A stretch of 16,803 nt of DNA from Acidobacteriaceae bacterium (lineage in GTDB: Bacteria; Acidobacteriota; Terriglobia; Terriglobales; Acidobacteriaceae), in assembly GCA_030040395.1 (NCBI GenBank), contig JASHTU010000112.1, forward strand, positions 1 to 16,803, given 5' to 3'. The notes beneath the pieces are model-generated. The model saw only the letters and a list, made by a program, of their open reading frames with translations. It did no database searches and was not told where the DNA came from. Numbering within the stretch: the first letter of the stretch is position 1; the number at the start of each line of letters is the position of its first letter. Positions 1 through 9,385 of the stretch are shown in pieces. A program made the position numbers and the translations under genes.

Positions 1-317
1 TCGAGCACCACCTGGTCCTTGAATTCTTCCGGAGTCAGTGGTGAAATCCAGGCCAGAAACTCCTTTTTGTCGGCTTCGGTGAGTCGCGAGTAGTGCGTCC
101 ACTCATAGCCGAAGGCCGCCGCCGTGGCTTGCTTCTCGGCATTGAGGCCCTCACTCAAAAAACGCGGAATTCCGCGGACCACCGGATAGCGGCTGGCGCA
201 CCCATCGCACGTCAGCGTGCCCGTCATCACTTCCCCGCCCTCAATCTCCTCGCTCGCCAAGCTGAATCCGCTACGGCAGTGGGGGCAAACCAGAAGAGAT
301 AAAAGAGACGTCTTCAA
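1..317 (-). CDS. SAM-dependent methyltransferase with N-terminal zinc ribbon (partial, 3' end outside window)
   Basis: Only the first 105 codons are present; the gene runs off the left edge. The protein begins with a Trm112-like zinc ribbon: CPHC at residues 11-14 and CDGC at 37-40, followed by IPRF at 50-53. The FGYEW segment at 69-73 is typical of the linker before a class I Rossmann methyltransferase domain. The catalytic domain itself is not in the window, so the substrate cannot be inferred. Proteins of this build often sit in polysaccharide and lipid modification loci. The start is a TTG at 317 that overlaps the TGA stop of the upstream membrane-protein gene (TTGA), with GGAG seven bases upstream, so translation is probably coupled. 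No in-frame ATG lies before the first cysteine pair. The family call rests on the ribbon pattern and the linker, and the methyltransferase part is inferred. Confidence 0.72.
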   Translation of the reverse strand, partial: MKTSLLSLLVCPHCRSGFSLASEEIEGGEVMTGTLTCDGCASRYPVVRGIPRFLSEGLNAEKQATAAAFGYEWTHYSRLTEADKKEFLAWISPLTPEEFKDQVVL

Positions 318-1216
318 TCGGATCTCCGCGTGACCGCAACCTCGGTGGCGGCGCTGTTATTTGATTTGACGTAAAATGCGGCTGGAAAGCCGAAAGCTTG
401 CTCAGCCAAAACGGGATGGCGGCGGCGCAGCATTTCCAGGATCCAATAGCAAGCCAGCCCGGCTGTCACATGCTTCAGCGTATGGCCGCTCACCGTCCGG
501 CCGAGATGCCGGTAAATGGCAAGATCGTAAGCTTCGAAAACCTTCGCTGCGACGTAAAGGCCGAAAGCGATGGCGAGATAGTGCAAGCCGCTATAGCGGG
601 GAGGAAACAGCCCGATAAGCAACGCCAGAACCACGGGCGAAAAGAACTGGAGAAACAGATAATACTTATAATCCCCGTGTCCGGCCGCGGTCGAAACATA
701 CCAGTAGACAACGGCGGAGGCGCCGGCAAGGAGCATAGGGGCGAGGGCGAGATACCCCGTTCGAATGTTCACCCGCTCCACATATGTGGCGACCACCAGG
801 GCGACAAATGAGCAGGTCATGGGCAGCAGATCCCAGGGAAGGCGGCTGTTGGAAGGCGCAAGGTGATACCAGAACGAACCGATGCCGGTGAACAGGACAC
901 CAGCGAAAAAAACCAGGTACGGCGCACGCTCCCTCCGGTCAACAAAAGATGCGCGGCCCGTACTACCCCTGAGCCACAGCAGGCCCCACACGCCCACGAG
1001 GAAGAAAGGAATGTTGGAAAGGACATTCAGGGCGTTGGGAAGTCCGAACATGGTCCGTTGGTCGGCAAAAACGTGATAGGAAGGCCCGAGCGGCAGCCGC
1101 GGAGCCAAGCTGAGAACCGTCACCGCCGCCAAACAAAGGACGGCAATGAGCGCCAGACGTGTTCGGCGCGGCCAAGCGCGCGGCGTGAGGATGACCAATT
1201 TGCTCCGTTCCTTCAC
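314..1216 (-). CDS. CREST/alkaline-ceramidase-like integral membrane hydrolase
   Basis: This is a polytopic membrane protein with about seven hydrophobic segments. It carries the CREST superfamily residue pattern of alkaline ceramidases: an NALNVLSN segment in the first helices, a Ser and His in GIGSFWYH, an Asp in PWDLLP, and two His in GHTLKH near the C-terminus. In the family these residues bind zinc and hydrolyse an amide bond, classically in ceramide. The bacterial substrate is unknown. The reading frame is open back to a TTG at 1363, but the extra N-terminal stretch does not look like the family. I prefer the GTG at 1216 (about 300 residues) or the TTG at 1198, which has GGAG and AAGGA just upstream; the start is uncertain. 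The stop codon overlaps the start of the zinc-ribbon methyltransferase gene, suggesting one transcript. The family assignment is fairly sure; ceramidase activity is inferred. Confidence 0.72.
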   Translation of the reverse strand: MKERSKLVILTPRAWPRRTRLALIAVLCLAAVTVLSLAPRLPLGPSYHVFADQRTMFGLPNALNVLSNIPFFLVGVWGLLWLRGSTGRASFVDRRERAPYLVFFAGVLFTGIGSFWYHLAPSNSRLPWDLLPMTCSFVALVVATYVERVNIRTGYLALAPMLLAGASAVVYWYVSTAAGHGDYKYYLFLQFFSPVVLALLIGLFPPRYSGLHYLAIAFGLYVAAKVFEAYDLAIYRHLGRTVSGHTLKHVTAGLACYWILEMLRRRHPVLAEQAFGFPAAFYVKSNNSAATEVAVTRRSD

Positions 1217-1385
1217 GGCATGAGGCGGCTGACAAATGCAGCACCCCGTCTGAGTATAGAGCAGCCGATAGTGTTGTTGGAGCCAATGCGCTAGCCCCTC
1301 CTGGTTCGCGATTGATTGCGTTTGGTTGCCTTTACACTGCAAAGATAGCCATGCTAGGATCAACGCAACTGCGGCGCTCTTTTTC

Positions 1386-1412
1386 GGAAGGATGAGGTCC
1401 TTCCTCGAGGAA
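1386..1412 (+). promoter_or_regulatory. Overlapping inverted repeats covering the ribosome binding site of the amidotransferase gene
   Basis: GGAAGGA (1386-1392) and TCCTTCC (1398-1404) form a perfect 7-bp stem with a five-base loop. The second arm also belongs to a perfect 12-base palindrome, TTCCTCGAGGAA (1401-1412), which contains the likely Shine-Dalgarno GAGG (1407-1410) of the gene starting at 1420. The two pairings exclude each other. One leaves the ribosome binding site free and the other hides it. A regulatory role is inferred from the geometry alone. Confidence 0.35.
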
Positions 1413-1419
1413 TGGACAT

Positions 1420-3330
1420 TTGTGTGGCATAGTCGGATTCACCGCGAAGAACTGGCGTCCCGATCCAGAGCGCATTCGGCGGGCAACCACCACCTTGCTT
1501 CATCGCGGACCAGATCAGCAGGGCGTCTTCCAGTCGCCGAACTGCTATCTGGGCGCGGCTCGTCTCAAGATCGTTGACCTTGCCAAGGGCGATCAGCCCA
1601 TTTTTTCCGAAGATCGCGACGCTGTCATCGTCTTCAACGGCGAAATCTACAATCATCTCGAAATTCGCAAAACCCTGGCGTCGCGCGGACACCGGTTTCA
1701 AACCCACTGCGATACGGAAACCGTGCTCCACGCCTTTCTCGAATGGAACACCGGCTGCTTTGAGAAATTGCGCGGCATGTTTGCCGTCGCCATCTGGTCC
1801 AACTCCCGGCAAAGCCTGATTCTTGCCCGCGACCGGATCGGAATCAAGCCGCTCTACATTGCCGAGCGCGGCGAGGATCTCTTCTTCGCCTCCGAACTGA
1901 AGGGCATTCTGGTTCATCCCGAGATCGAACGGCGGTTGAGTCTCGAAGCTCTCGACGCCTATCTTTCGCTGAATTACATCCCGTCTCCCTGGACCATGAT
2001 CGATGGCGTGGAGAAATTGCCTCCGGGGCATTGGCTCGAATGGCTTGACGGCCGCGTCAGAAAACATTGTTACTGGCGGATACCGCCGATTGCCCCGGCG
2101 CGCATTTCGTTTGAGGATGCGCAATCGCAGCTCGATCGGCTGCTTCAGCAGTCCGTCAACGAACACATGATGTCCGACGTGCCGTTGGGGGTATGGGTCA
2201 GCGGCGGCATCGACTCGACTACGATTCTGCACTACGCCGCCCAGGCTTCGAGCTCGAAGCTGCGCACGTTTTCGATTTCCTTTCATGGCCGCAGCTTCGA
2301 CGAGTCGAACTATGTCGCCGAGGTGGTGCAGCAGTATGACACCGAGCATGAGCAGTTCGACCTGAATCCAGAACAGGACCTGGAAAGCGCGATTCACGAG
2401 CTTTCCTATTATTCCGACGAGCCAAGCGCCGATTCTGGCGCTTTGCCGGTTTGGTACCTGTCCAAACTTTGCCGTACCGGCTGCACGGTGGCCTTCAGTG
2501 GCGAGGGCGCGGACGAAATCTTTGGCGGCTATCTCACCTACCGTGCCAACCGCATCGCTGACCGCTTGCGGCGGCTGCCCACCGGCGTCATCCGGCTTGC
2601 GCTGCGATCTCTCGACGCCTGGCCCGCTTCCAACGAGAAGATCAGCCTGGAATACAAATTGAAGCGCCTGTTGACGGGAAGCCTTCTACCGGCGGAGCAA
2701 GCGCACGTCTATTGGAATGGAACTTTCTCGGAAGAAGAAAAGACGGACCTGCTGCATGCGCCCCTGCCCGGCGCGCTCCTCGACATTCTCGCCGGGTTAC
2801 GCGCCGCGGCGCCCGGAGATGGAATCGCTCCTTTCATGGAGTTCGATCAGCAGTACTATCTGCCCGACGACATTCTGGTGAAATCCGATCGCATGAGCAT
2901 GGCCCACTCGGTTGAGGTGCGACCGCCATTTCTTGACCATCGCATCCTGGAGTTTGCCGCTACCCTCCCCACAGATTTCAAAATACGCGGGCGCAAACAG
3001 AAATATCTGCTCAAGACGCTCATGAAGCCAAGACTGCCGGCTTCGATTGTGCAGCGCAAAAAGACCGGCTTCGACATTCCCACCCATGAGTGGTTTCGCG
3101 GAGTTCTGCGCGGCATGTGGATGGAAACGCTCGATCAAGCCGAGGCGGAATACTCAGACCGGTTCGCTTTCGAGAGGATTCGCCAACTTACCCAACTGCA
3201 CATGAGCCGGCGCATCAATATTGGCTACCACCTCTGGGGTCTGATGACCTTGTTCCTCTGGATGAAGCAATGGAAACTAAGCTGTGCAGCGATACGTCAA
3301 CCGGCCGGACAGATGTCCGCGATCGGCTGA
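1420..3330 (+). CDS. Asparagine synthase-type glutamine amidotransferase
   Basis: This 636-residue protein has two domains. The N-terminal class II glutamine amidotransferase domain starts MCGIVGF, with Cys2 as nucleophile after methionine removal, and carries FNGEIYN and LARDRIGIKPLY. The C-terminal asparagine-synthase ATP-pyrophosphatase domain has the PP-loop SGGIDST at 261-267 and GEGADEIFGGY at 361-371. It hydrolyses glutamine and transfers ammonia to an adenylated carboxylate, either aspartate or, in many surface-polysaccharide loci, a sugar acid or other acceptor. The length matches the long AsnB-like enzymes of exopolysaccharide and exosortase clusters. The start is a TTG at 1420, required to place Cys at position 2, with GAGG nine bases upstream. 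The stop overlaps the ATG of the next gene (TGATG), so the two are translationally coupled. That partner favours a role in glycan or lipid decoration rather than amino-acid supply. The family is certain; the acceptor is unknown. Confidence 0.9.
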   Translation: MCGIVGFTAKNWRPDPERIRRATTTLLHRGPDQQGVFQSPNCYLGAARLKIVDLAKGDQPIFSEDRDAVIVFNGEIYNHLEIRKTLASRGHRFQTHCDTETVLHAFLEWNTGCFEKLRGMFAVAIWSNSRQSLILARDRIGIKPLYIAERGEDLFFASELKGILVHPEIERRLSLEALDAYLSLNYIPSPWTMIDGVEKLPPGHWLEWLDGRVRKHCYWRIPPIAPARISFEDAQSQLDRLLQQSVNEHMMSDVPLGVWVSGGIDSTTILHYAAQASSSKLRTFSISFHGRSFDESNYVAEVVQQYDTEHEQFDLNPEQDLESAIHELSYYSDEPSADSGALPVWYLSKLCRTGCTVAFSGEGADEIFGGYLTYRANRIADRLRRLPTGVIRLALRSLDAWPASNEKISLEYKLKRLLTGSLLPAEQAHVYWNGTFSEEEKTDLLHAPLPGALLDILAGLRAAAPGDGIAPFMEFDQQYYLPDDILVKSDRMSMAHSVEVRPPFLDHRILEFAATLPTDFKIRGRKQKYLLKTLMKPRLPASIVQRKKTGFDIPTHEWFRGVLRGMWMETLDQAEAEYSDRFAFERIRQLTQLHMSRRINIGYHLWGLMTLFLWMKQWKLSCAAIRQPAGQMSAIG

Positions 3331-5117
3331 TGAGCCATAAACGCATTTTCCTGATTATTGGACTTTTCGCTGCAACAATCTATCTTGGCTGCATTTTATC
3401 CCCACCGTCTCTGATGGATGACGTCGACTCCGTACAGGCCCAGATTGCCCACAATATGCTGAGCTCCGGAGACTGGGTGACCGCCCATTTGGATGGCGTG
3501 CCGTTTTTAGAAAAGCCCCCGCTCATCTATTGGATGGTCGCGGTGTCTTACAAGATCTTCGGCGCCCATGACTGGGCGGCGCGCATTCCCGTCGCGCTAT
3601 CGGCCATCGCCCTGTGCCTCCTCTCCGCGGCTTTTGGCGTCTGGGCGTTCGAAAAACGCGCCGGTCTCTACGCCGGTCTCTGCGTCTCTACCTGCATCGG
3701 CCTTTTTCTTTTTACCCGCATTATCCTGCCCGATTCGACGCTTACTCTCACCATCATCCTCGCCCTGTGGGCGCTGTTGCGGGCGCTCGACGAGGATGAG
3801 CCCAACCCGGGAATATGGACGGCCGTCATGGCCGTTTGCCTGGCTGCGGGTCTGCTGCTGAAGAGCTTGATCGGGGTCGTGTTCCCGATCGGCGCCGGTC
3901 TGCTTTACCTTGCCATCACCCATCAGCTCTTTTCCGCGCGCACCTGGAAGCGGCTTCATCCCTTCCGTTCCCTGCTGATCGTGCTGCTGGTCGCGGCGCC
4001 CTGGCACATTCTGGCCACCATCCGGAATCCTCCCTATTTCAGCTTCACGTTCAAGAGCGTCCCGGGACAGTACCACGGATTCCTGTGGTTCTTCTTCATC
4101 AACGAGCAACTATTGCGCTTCCTCAACCTGCGTTATCCGCGCGATTACGACACCGTTCCCCGCCTCTACTTCTGGCTCTTCAACCTCATCTGGCTGTTTC
4201 CCTGGACGGTCTATCTCCCCGCCGCTTTCAAACTCTCCTATCGCCCTGTGGATCGGGCCGGAAAAACCTGCCTGCTGGCCCTCTGCCTGATTGGCGTTGT
4301 TATGGTGTTCTTTACCTTTTCGACGACCCAGGAATACTACTCCATGCCTATCTATCCCGCCCTGGCCCTCCTGATTGGGGCGGCCATAGCGCGGGAAAGC
4401 AGAATGGCGCGCATCGGGACGCGAGTTTTGACGGTTGTCTGCGCCTTGGCGGCGATTGCCGCGATTGCGATTTTAGTGGCTGTGCGCCACGTGGCCACGC
4501 CCGGCGACATTTCCAATGCGCTCAGCTACAATCCCGGGGCTTACAAGCTTTCGCTGGGGCACATGGAGGACTTGACGCTCAATTCGTTCGCCTATCTGCG
4601 CCTCCCTCTTGCCCTGGCCGCGGCGGCGTTCCTCATTGGCGTCTGCGGCACGCTGCGGGCCGCCCGCCGCGGCGTGTACTTTGCCATTGCGCTGATGATG
4701 GTGGTTTTCTTCCATGCCGCGCGACTGGCCATGGTCACCTTCGATCCCTACCTGTCGTCGCGCCCCCTTGTGGACGCCATGGAGCAATCGCCCCACGGCG
4801 GCCTGATTATCGATTACCACTATTTCTGGTACTCCTCGGTATTCTTTTACACCGATCGAACTGGCCTGCTGCTCAACGGCCGCAGATTCGGCATGGTGTA
4901 CGGATCGTATGCTCCTGACGCCCCCGACCCGTTCATCGATGACGCCCGGTTTCAAACCCTTTGGGAGACGCCCGCGCGGTACTACCTGTTCGCCAAGCCT
5001 TCGCAATTAGGCCATCTCGCCGGCCTGGTGGGCGAGAACCGGCTGATCACCGTAAGCACCCGCGGCGGAAAAATGCTGCTTACCAATCATCCCCTCCCGG
5101 TTGCTGGCGGCACATGA
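3330..5117 (+). CDS. ArnT/PMT-like GT-C glycosyltransferase, integral membrane
   Basis: This 595-residue polytopic protein has the hallmark of ArnT and related GT-C (PMT_2) enzymes. An acidic cluster DDVD at residues 30-33 follows the first membrane helix, and FLEKPPLIYW lies at 59-68. About ten further hydrophobic segments follow, then a soluble C-terminal periplasmic part. Family members use polyprenyl-phosphate sugars as donors and glycosylate lipid A, other lipids or proteins on the outer face of the inner membrane. The ATG at 3330 shares its A with the TGA stop of the amidotransferase gene. A longer in-frame extension to 3090 lies wholly inside that gene and is rejected. Together with the small EamA-type pair at 8418-9269 it would make an Arn-like set, but no ArnA/B/C/D homologue is present, so the sugar is not 4-amino-arabinose by default. 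The GT-C class is sure; donor and acceptor are unknown. Confidence 0.85.
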   Translation: MSHKRIFLIIGLFAATIYLGCILSPPSLMDDVDSVQAQIAHNMLSSGDWVTAHLDGVPFLEKPPLIYWMVAVSYKIFGAHDWAARIPVALSAIALCLLSAAFGVWAFEKRAGLYAGLCVSTCIGLFLFTRIILPDSTLTLTIILALWALLRALDEDEPNPGIWTAVMAVCLAAGLLLKSLIGVVFPIGAGLLYLAITHQLFSARTWKRLHPFRSLLIVLLVAAPWHILATIRNPPYFSFTFKSVPGQYHGFLWFFFINEQLLRFLNLRYPRDYDTVPRLYFWLFNLIWLFPWTVYLPAAFKLSYRPVDRAGKTCLLALCLIGVVMVFFTFSTTQEYYSMPIYPALALLIGAAIARESRMARIGTRVLTVVCALAAIAAIAILVAVRHVATPGDISNALSYNPGAYKLSLGHMEDLTLNSFAYLRLPLALAAAAFLIGVCGTLRAARRGVYFAIALMMVVFFHAARLAMVTFDPYLSSRPLVDAMEQSPHGGLIIDYHYFWYSSVFFYTDRTGLLLNGRRFGMVYGSYAPDAPDPFIDDARFQTLWETPARYYLFAKPSQLGHLAGLVGENRLITVSTRGGKMLLTNHPLPVAGGT

Positions 5118-6838
<1,721 letters not shown>

Positions 6839-6858
6839 TGCGATTTTGGGCATAGCTC

Positions 6859-6877
6859 AGGCGGGTGGACCACGCCT
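6859..6877 (+). terminator. Candidate stem-loop downstream of sqdB
   Basis: AGGCG-GG pairs with CC-a-CGCCT, giving seven pairs with one bulged A and a TGGA loop, 20 bases after the sqdB stop. No U-tract follows, so an intrinsic terminator is only a possibility; the hairpin could instead protect the 3' end. Confidence 0.28.
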
Positions 6878-6912
6878 AACCAAGAGCAGCGCTCCGTAGA
6901 CTTTACCCTTTA

Positions 6913-6965
6913 GCGCGCAGAGAGGGCTCGCGGTCCGCCTCATTGCGGCGGTGATCGCAGCGCGC
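6913..6965. repeat. Long imperfect inverted repeat between convergent genes
   Basis: GCGCGC at 6913-6918 can pair with GCGCGC at 6960-6965, enclosing a CCGCC/GGCGG hairpin (6935-6939 with 6947-6951). Lying between the convergent sqdB and GT21 genes, it would fold similarly in both transcripts and could end or insulate both. No U-tract is present on either strand. Confidence 0.3.
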
Positions 6966-6999
6966 AATCGAGAAAGATCTGAAGGCAATCAAACGATGG

Positions 7000-8208
7000 C
7001 TACTCGCCAGCCACCGTTCTGACGCCGACAGCGGAATTTGATCCGGCTGGTTTAGCGGGAACCAGGTCCCCGTTCACAATGGCGTACTTGTGCCCGCGCC
7101 AGGAGATCGATTTGCTGGTGAAACTCGTCAGCCAGATGAGCGTGGCCACCGCGTCCCACGCCGGAATGAGAGCCAACTTGGCCCATACGCCGCGTTGCCG
7201 CAAGCCCGCCAAACCCACCAGCAGCGTCAGCACGCAACGAACCGCGAAATACCCTCCCAGAAACCCGGCCGCCACCGCGGCCGTTGGTTCAATTGCAACC
7301 GCCGCCAGCGCCCACGGCAGCCCCAGTGTAAAGATCAGGCCGGCGTGTCCCCACGGGCGCATGTGGCGCATCACCGTGATCCAGCGCAAACGCTTGGAGA
7401 ACAACTCGCGGAAGGATTGGTAGTCGGGAACGGTGGAAATGGCGTAGGGCAGCAGCACCACCTCGTATCCCCGCTCGGCAATCAAGCGTCCCACCCACAG
7501 GTCGTCGGCGGGTTTGTTCTCGATGGAGCCGTAACCGGAAAATTCCGCTAGACGCGTCCGGGTAGTGCAGATGGTGGGGCCAAGCGTAAATTTCACGCCA
7601 TCAAGTTGCCAAGCCACCAGGATGCCCGGATAAAAGTCCGACAGCATTCCCACATCCTGCAGCCGTTGCACCCAACTGGTTTCCTCGGTGGGCACATAAA
7701 AGCACGTGACGGCCCCCGTTCCCGCCTCAGCCATGGGCGCCACGATGCGGCGCAGGTACCCGGGCTCAACACGCACGTCGCTATCGTTGATGACCAAGTG
7801 CTCATAGGACGCTTCCTCTACCAACCGCGCCAATTTCGCCACTTTGTCGTTGGTCGCATTGCGCCCTGTCCCAATGAGGATGCGGATGCGCGCGCCGGGA
7901 AAATCGCCCTGCAGCTTTTCAAGGAGCGGCAGAGCCGGGTCGCTCGAATCCCCCACGCAAAACAGGATCTCGTAGTCCGGATAATCCTGCCGGCAAAAAC
8001 TGGCAAAATTCTCGTAAGCTTCCAGGTCGAGTCCCCGTACCGGTTTCAGAACGCTCACCGGGGGCAGAAACTCCCTGGTTCGGGGCTTCGCGCGGAAAAA
8101 GAACCGCAAGCTGCTAAAGATCGCTATTCCATAGTAAACAAAGGGGATTGCGGCTATGATGAGGAGCGCTGTTCGAATTGTCGAAAAAATGACCAGGACA
8201 GCACGCAC
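7000..8208 (-). CDS. GT21 ceramide glucosyltransferase/HpnI-like membrane glycosyltransferase
   Basis: This 402-residue family 2-fold glycosyltransferase of the GT21 type has one N-terminal membrane helix (about 10-35) and two or three C-terminal ones (about 285-365). The cytoplasmic GT-A domain shows KPVRGLD (55-61), the metal-binding DSD (142-144), the catalytic DD (235-236) and KRLRW (272-276), which replaces the usual (Q/R)xxRW of this family. Relatives glucosylate ceramide or, as HpnI, add N-acetylglucosamine to bacteriohopanetetrol using UDP-sugars. No hopanoid gene is visible in the window. Converging on the UDP-sulfoquinovose synthase gene, it is a candidate user of that sugar nucleotide, which is inference. 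The start is a GTG at 8208 with no clear Shine-Dalgarno; it is the only in-frame start that leaves the first membrane helix intact. The family is sure; donor and lipid acceptor are open. Confidence 0.85.
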   Translation of the reverse strand: MRAVLVIFSTIRTALLIIAAIPFVYYGIAIFSSLRFFFRAKPRTREFLPPVSVLKPVRGLDLEAYENFASFCRQDYPDYEILFCVGDSSDPALPLLEKLQGDFPGARIRILIGTGRNATNDKVAKLARLVEEASYEHLVINDSDVRVEPGYLRRIVAPMAEAGTGAVTCFYVPTEETSWVQRLQDVGMLSDFYPGILVAWQLDGVKFTLGPTICTTRTRLAEFSGYGSIENKPADDLWVGRLIAERGYEVVLLPYAISTVPDYQSFRELFSKRLRWITVMRHMRPWGHAGLIFTLGLPWALAAVAIEPTAAVAAGFLGGYFAVRCVLTLLVGLAGLRQRGVWAKLALIPAWDAVATLIWLTSFTSKSISWRGHKYAIVNGDLVPAKPAGSNSAVGVRTVAGE

Positions 8209-8225
8209 CGTATGGGAAGCTTTTC

Positions 8226-8251
8226 CACTGTATCACAGTGTGACGGCACTG
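8226..8251. promoter_or_regulatory. Array of alternating CACTG/CAGTG half-sites (operator-like)
   Basis: CACTG (8226-8230), CAGTG (8236-8240) and CACTG (8247-8251) alternate in orientation with centres 10 and 11 bases apart, which is one helical turn. They lie 18-43 bases upstream of the GT21 start codon, in the divergent region shared with the EamA-like pair. On the minus strand, TGTGATACA at 8229-8237 could be an extended -10 element inside the array. This is the pattern expected of a dimeric repressor site, but no regulator gene is in the window. Confidence 0.35.
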
Positions 8252-8403
8252 GCGCACCGGACGCGCCGGTCCCCTGCCGGAGTTACCCTGGAGCGGAGAT
8301 CGATCCTGGCGCCCCACCCACCACTTTGAAAAATCAGGGGCTTGCCGTCAATCGGAAGCATCCAAACCGGCCTGCGGGAAGCGCATCCGAAAGAGCCCGA
8401 TTC

Positions 8404-8418
8404 TATACAATAAACGAG
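8404..8418 (+). promoter_or_regulatory. -10 promoter element placed for leaderless transcription
   Basis: TATACAAT (8404-8411) contains TACAAT at 8406-8411, followed by six bases and the GTG start at 8418. Transcription would begin at or next to the start codon, and no Shine-Dalgarno is present. No good -35 hexamer is visible. Confidence 0.35.
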
Positions 8419-8873
8419 TGTATAAAGAGCTAATCGATGAGGCGCCCGCGCGCCAGGAGTCACTCCGGCGCCACCGGACCCTCAAACCCAAAACCTTCCT
8501 CATGATTCTGGTGATGGTCGTTTGCGGCCCTCTCGGCAACGTCCTGCTCGGCAAGGGTATGAAGCAGGTTGGGGCGGTCGGAATCTGGCCGGTTTCGCAT
8601 CTGCTTTCGAGCGCGGTCTCGATCTTGACTACCCCCTCCATCTGGATGGGGATCTCGTCCCTGATCGTGTTCTTTGTCGCCTACATGCTGGTGCTTTCCT
8701 GGGCGGACTACAGCTTCGTGCAGCCTGCCTCCTCGATGGCCTATGGCGTGGTCGCGCTGCTGGGCTACCTGATGCTCGGCGAACACGTGTCTCCTCTGCG
8801 CTGGGTGGGCGTCGCAATCATCTGCCTGGGAGTCTTCGTCGTCAGCCACACCACTCCACGGACCACCAACTAG
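8418..8873 (+). CDS. EamA/EmrE-like four-helix membrane protein (ArnE/F-like), first of pair
   Basis: This 151-residue protein has a basic N-terminal tail of about 28 residues and then four predicted membrane helices, the single-repeat EamA/SMR layout. It shares with the next gene a (G/R)xMKQVG motif after the first helix, a W-M-G/V-S segment and a final block of the form E-(H/R)-V-S-x-x-R-W-V-G-V. Such short proteins work as dimers; ArnE/ArnF pairs flip undecaprenyl-phosphate aminoarabinose across the inner membrane. The pair with its downstream paralogue suggests a heterodimer that moves a lipid-linked sugar or small lipid. The GTG start at 8418 is chosen because the frame closes upstream; an internal ATG at 8501 would remove the basic tail. 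There is no ribosome binding site. It is divergent from the GT21 gene. The fold is sure; the substrate is unknown. Confidence 0.75.
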   Translation: MYKELIDEAPARQESLRRHRTLKPKTFLMILVMVVCGPLGNVLLGKGMKQVGAVGIWPVSHLLSSAVSILTTPSIWMGISSLIVFFVAYMLVLSWADYSFVQPASSMAYGVVALLGYLMLGEHVSPLRWVGVAIICLGVFVVSHTTPRTTN

Positions 8874-8894
8874 GAAACGGGGGGCATATCTAAG

Positions 8895-9269
8895 GTGGCG
8901 AACTTTTTTCTGTTTTCGGTAATCGTGCTGGCGGGGACAGGAGGCGAGCTCTGCGTTTCCCGCGCCATGAAGCAAGTGGGCGAAGCCACCAGCTTCCATC
9001 CCGCGCACATCGTTTGCGTGGTGTTGCGGGCGCTCCGTCAGCCGTGGATGTGGGTTGGCGTGAGCATGATGGCTCTGGCCTTTTTCGCCCTGCTCGGCGC
9101 GCTGTCCATCTACAATGTCAGCTTTGTCGTTCCCGTCACCGCGCTCAGTTATATCGCCGGAGCGCTGGGAGGGGTGATTTTTCTGCATGAACGCGTCAGT
9201 TTCTGGCGCTGGGTCGGCGTGCTGCTGGTGGCCATTGGCGTAACCCTTGTCATTGTGGGCAAGGGTTGA
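8895..9269 (+). CDS. EamA/EmrE-like four-helix membrane protein (ArnE/F-like), second of pair
   Basis: This 124-residue protein has four predicted membrane helices and very short termini. It is a paralogue of the preceding gene, sharing SRAMKQVG (about 22-29), WMWVGVS, and HERVSFWRWVGV before the last helix. The GTG start at 8895 follows a run of G at about 8878-8884 that can serve as the ribosome binding site; the gap to the upstream stop is 21 bases, so the two genes form one operon. Two adjacent half-size EamA proteins are the arrangement known for ArnE/ArnF flippase subunits and paired SMR proteins. Drug export is an alternative role, but the neighbouring glycosyltransferases favour lipid-linked sugar translocation, which is inferred. 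Confidence 0.78.
   Translation: MANFFLFSVIVLAGTGGELCVSRAMKQVGEATSFHPAHIVCVVLRALRQPWMWVGVSMMALAFFALLGALSIYNVSFVVPVTALSYIAGALGGVIFLHERVSFWRWVGVLLVAIGVTLVIVGKG
9242..9267 (+). terminator. Stem-loop overlapping the stop codon of the second EamA-like gene
   Basis: AACCCTTG (9242-9249) and CAAGGGTT (9260-9267) form a perfect 8-bp stem with a ten-base loop; the stem includes the first base of the stop codon. A second, weaker GCCTC/GAGGC pair follows at 9270-9291. No U-tract is seen, so this may be a 3'-end stabiliser rather than an intrinsic terminator. The next gene converges from the right. Confidence 0.35.
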
Positions 9270-9385
9270 GCCTCAAGTCTCCGCGCGAGGCCGGCATGAG
9301 AAACCCGATTTTATCGGTGTCGGTAATAGTTTCGCCGCCGCCGGCGCGTGATGCAACCGGAAGTCGGCAGGAATCGGCGCGGGGC

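Noticed and set aside
93..302. Small plus-strand frame at the left edge
   Set aside because: Antisense to the zinc-ribbon methyltransferase, which has clear CxxC pairs and a coupled start.
1360..2397. Minus-strand frame opposite the amidotransferase gene
   Set aside because: Shadow of the glutaminase and PP-loop domains, with no family features and no ribosome binding site.
3090..3329. N-terminal extension of the GT-C glycosyltransferase
   Set aside because: It lies wholly inside the amidotransferase gene in another frame and has no membrane-protein character; the coupled ATG at 3330 is better.
3815..4918. Long plus-strand frame (367 codons) inside the GT-C gene
   Set aside because: Shadow frame of a GC-rich gene, rich in Arg, Pro, Ser and His, with no domain; the overlapping frame has clear ArnT motifs.
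6848..6920. Possible tRNA gene beginning GGGCATAGCTCAG
   Set aside because: The D-stem partner is displaced, and there is no T-arm (GGTTCRANNCC) or complementary acceptor 3' strand downstream.
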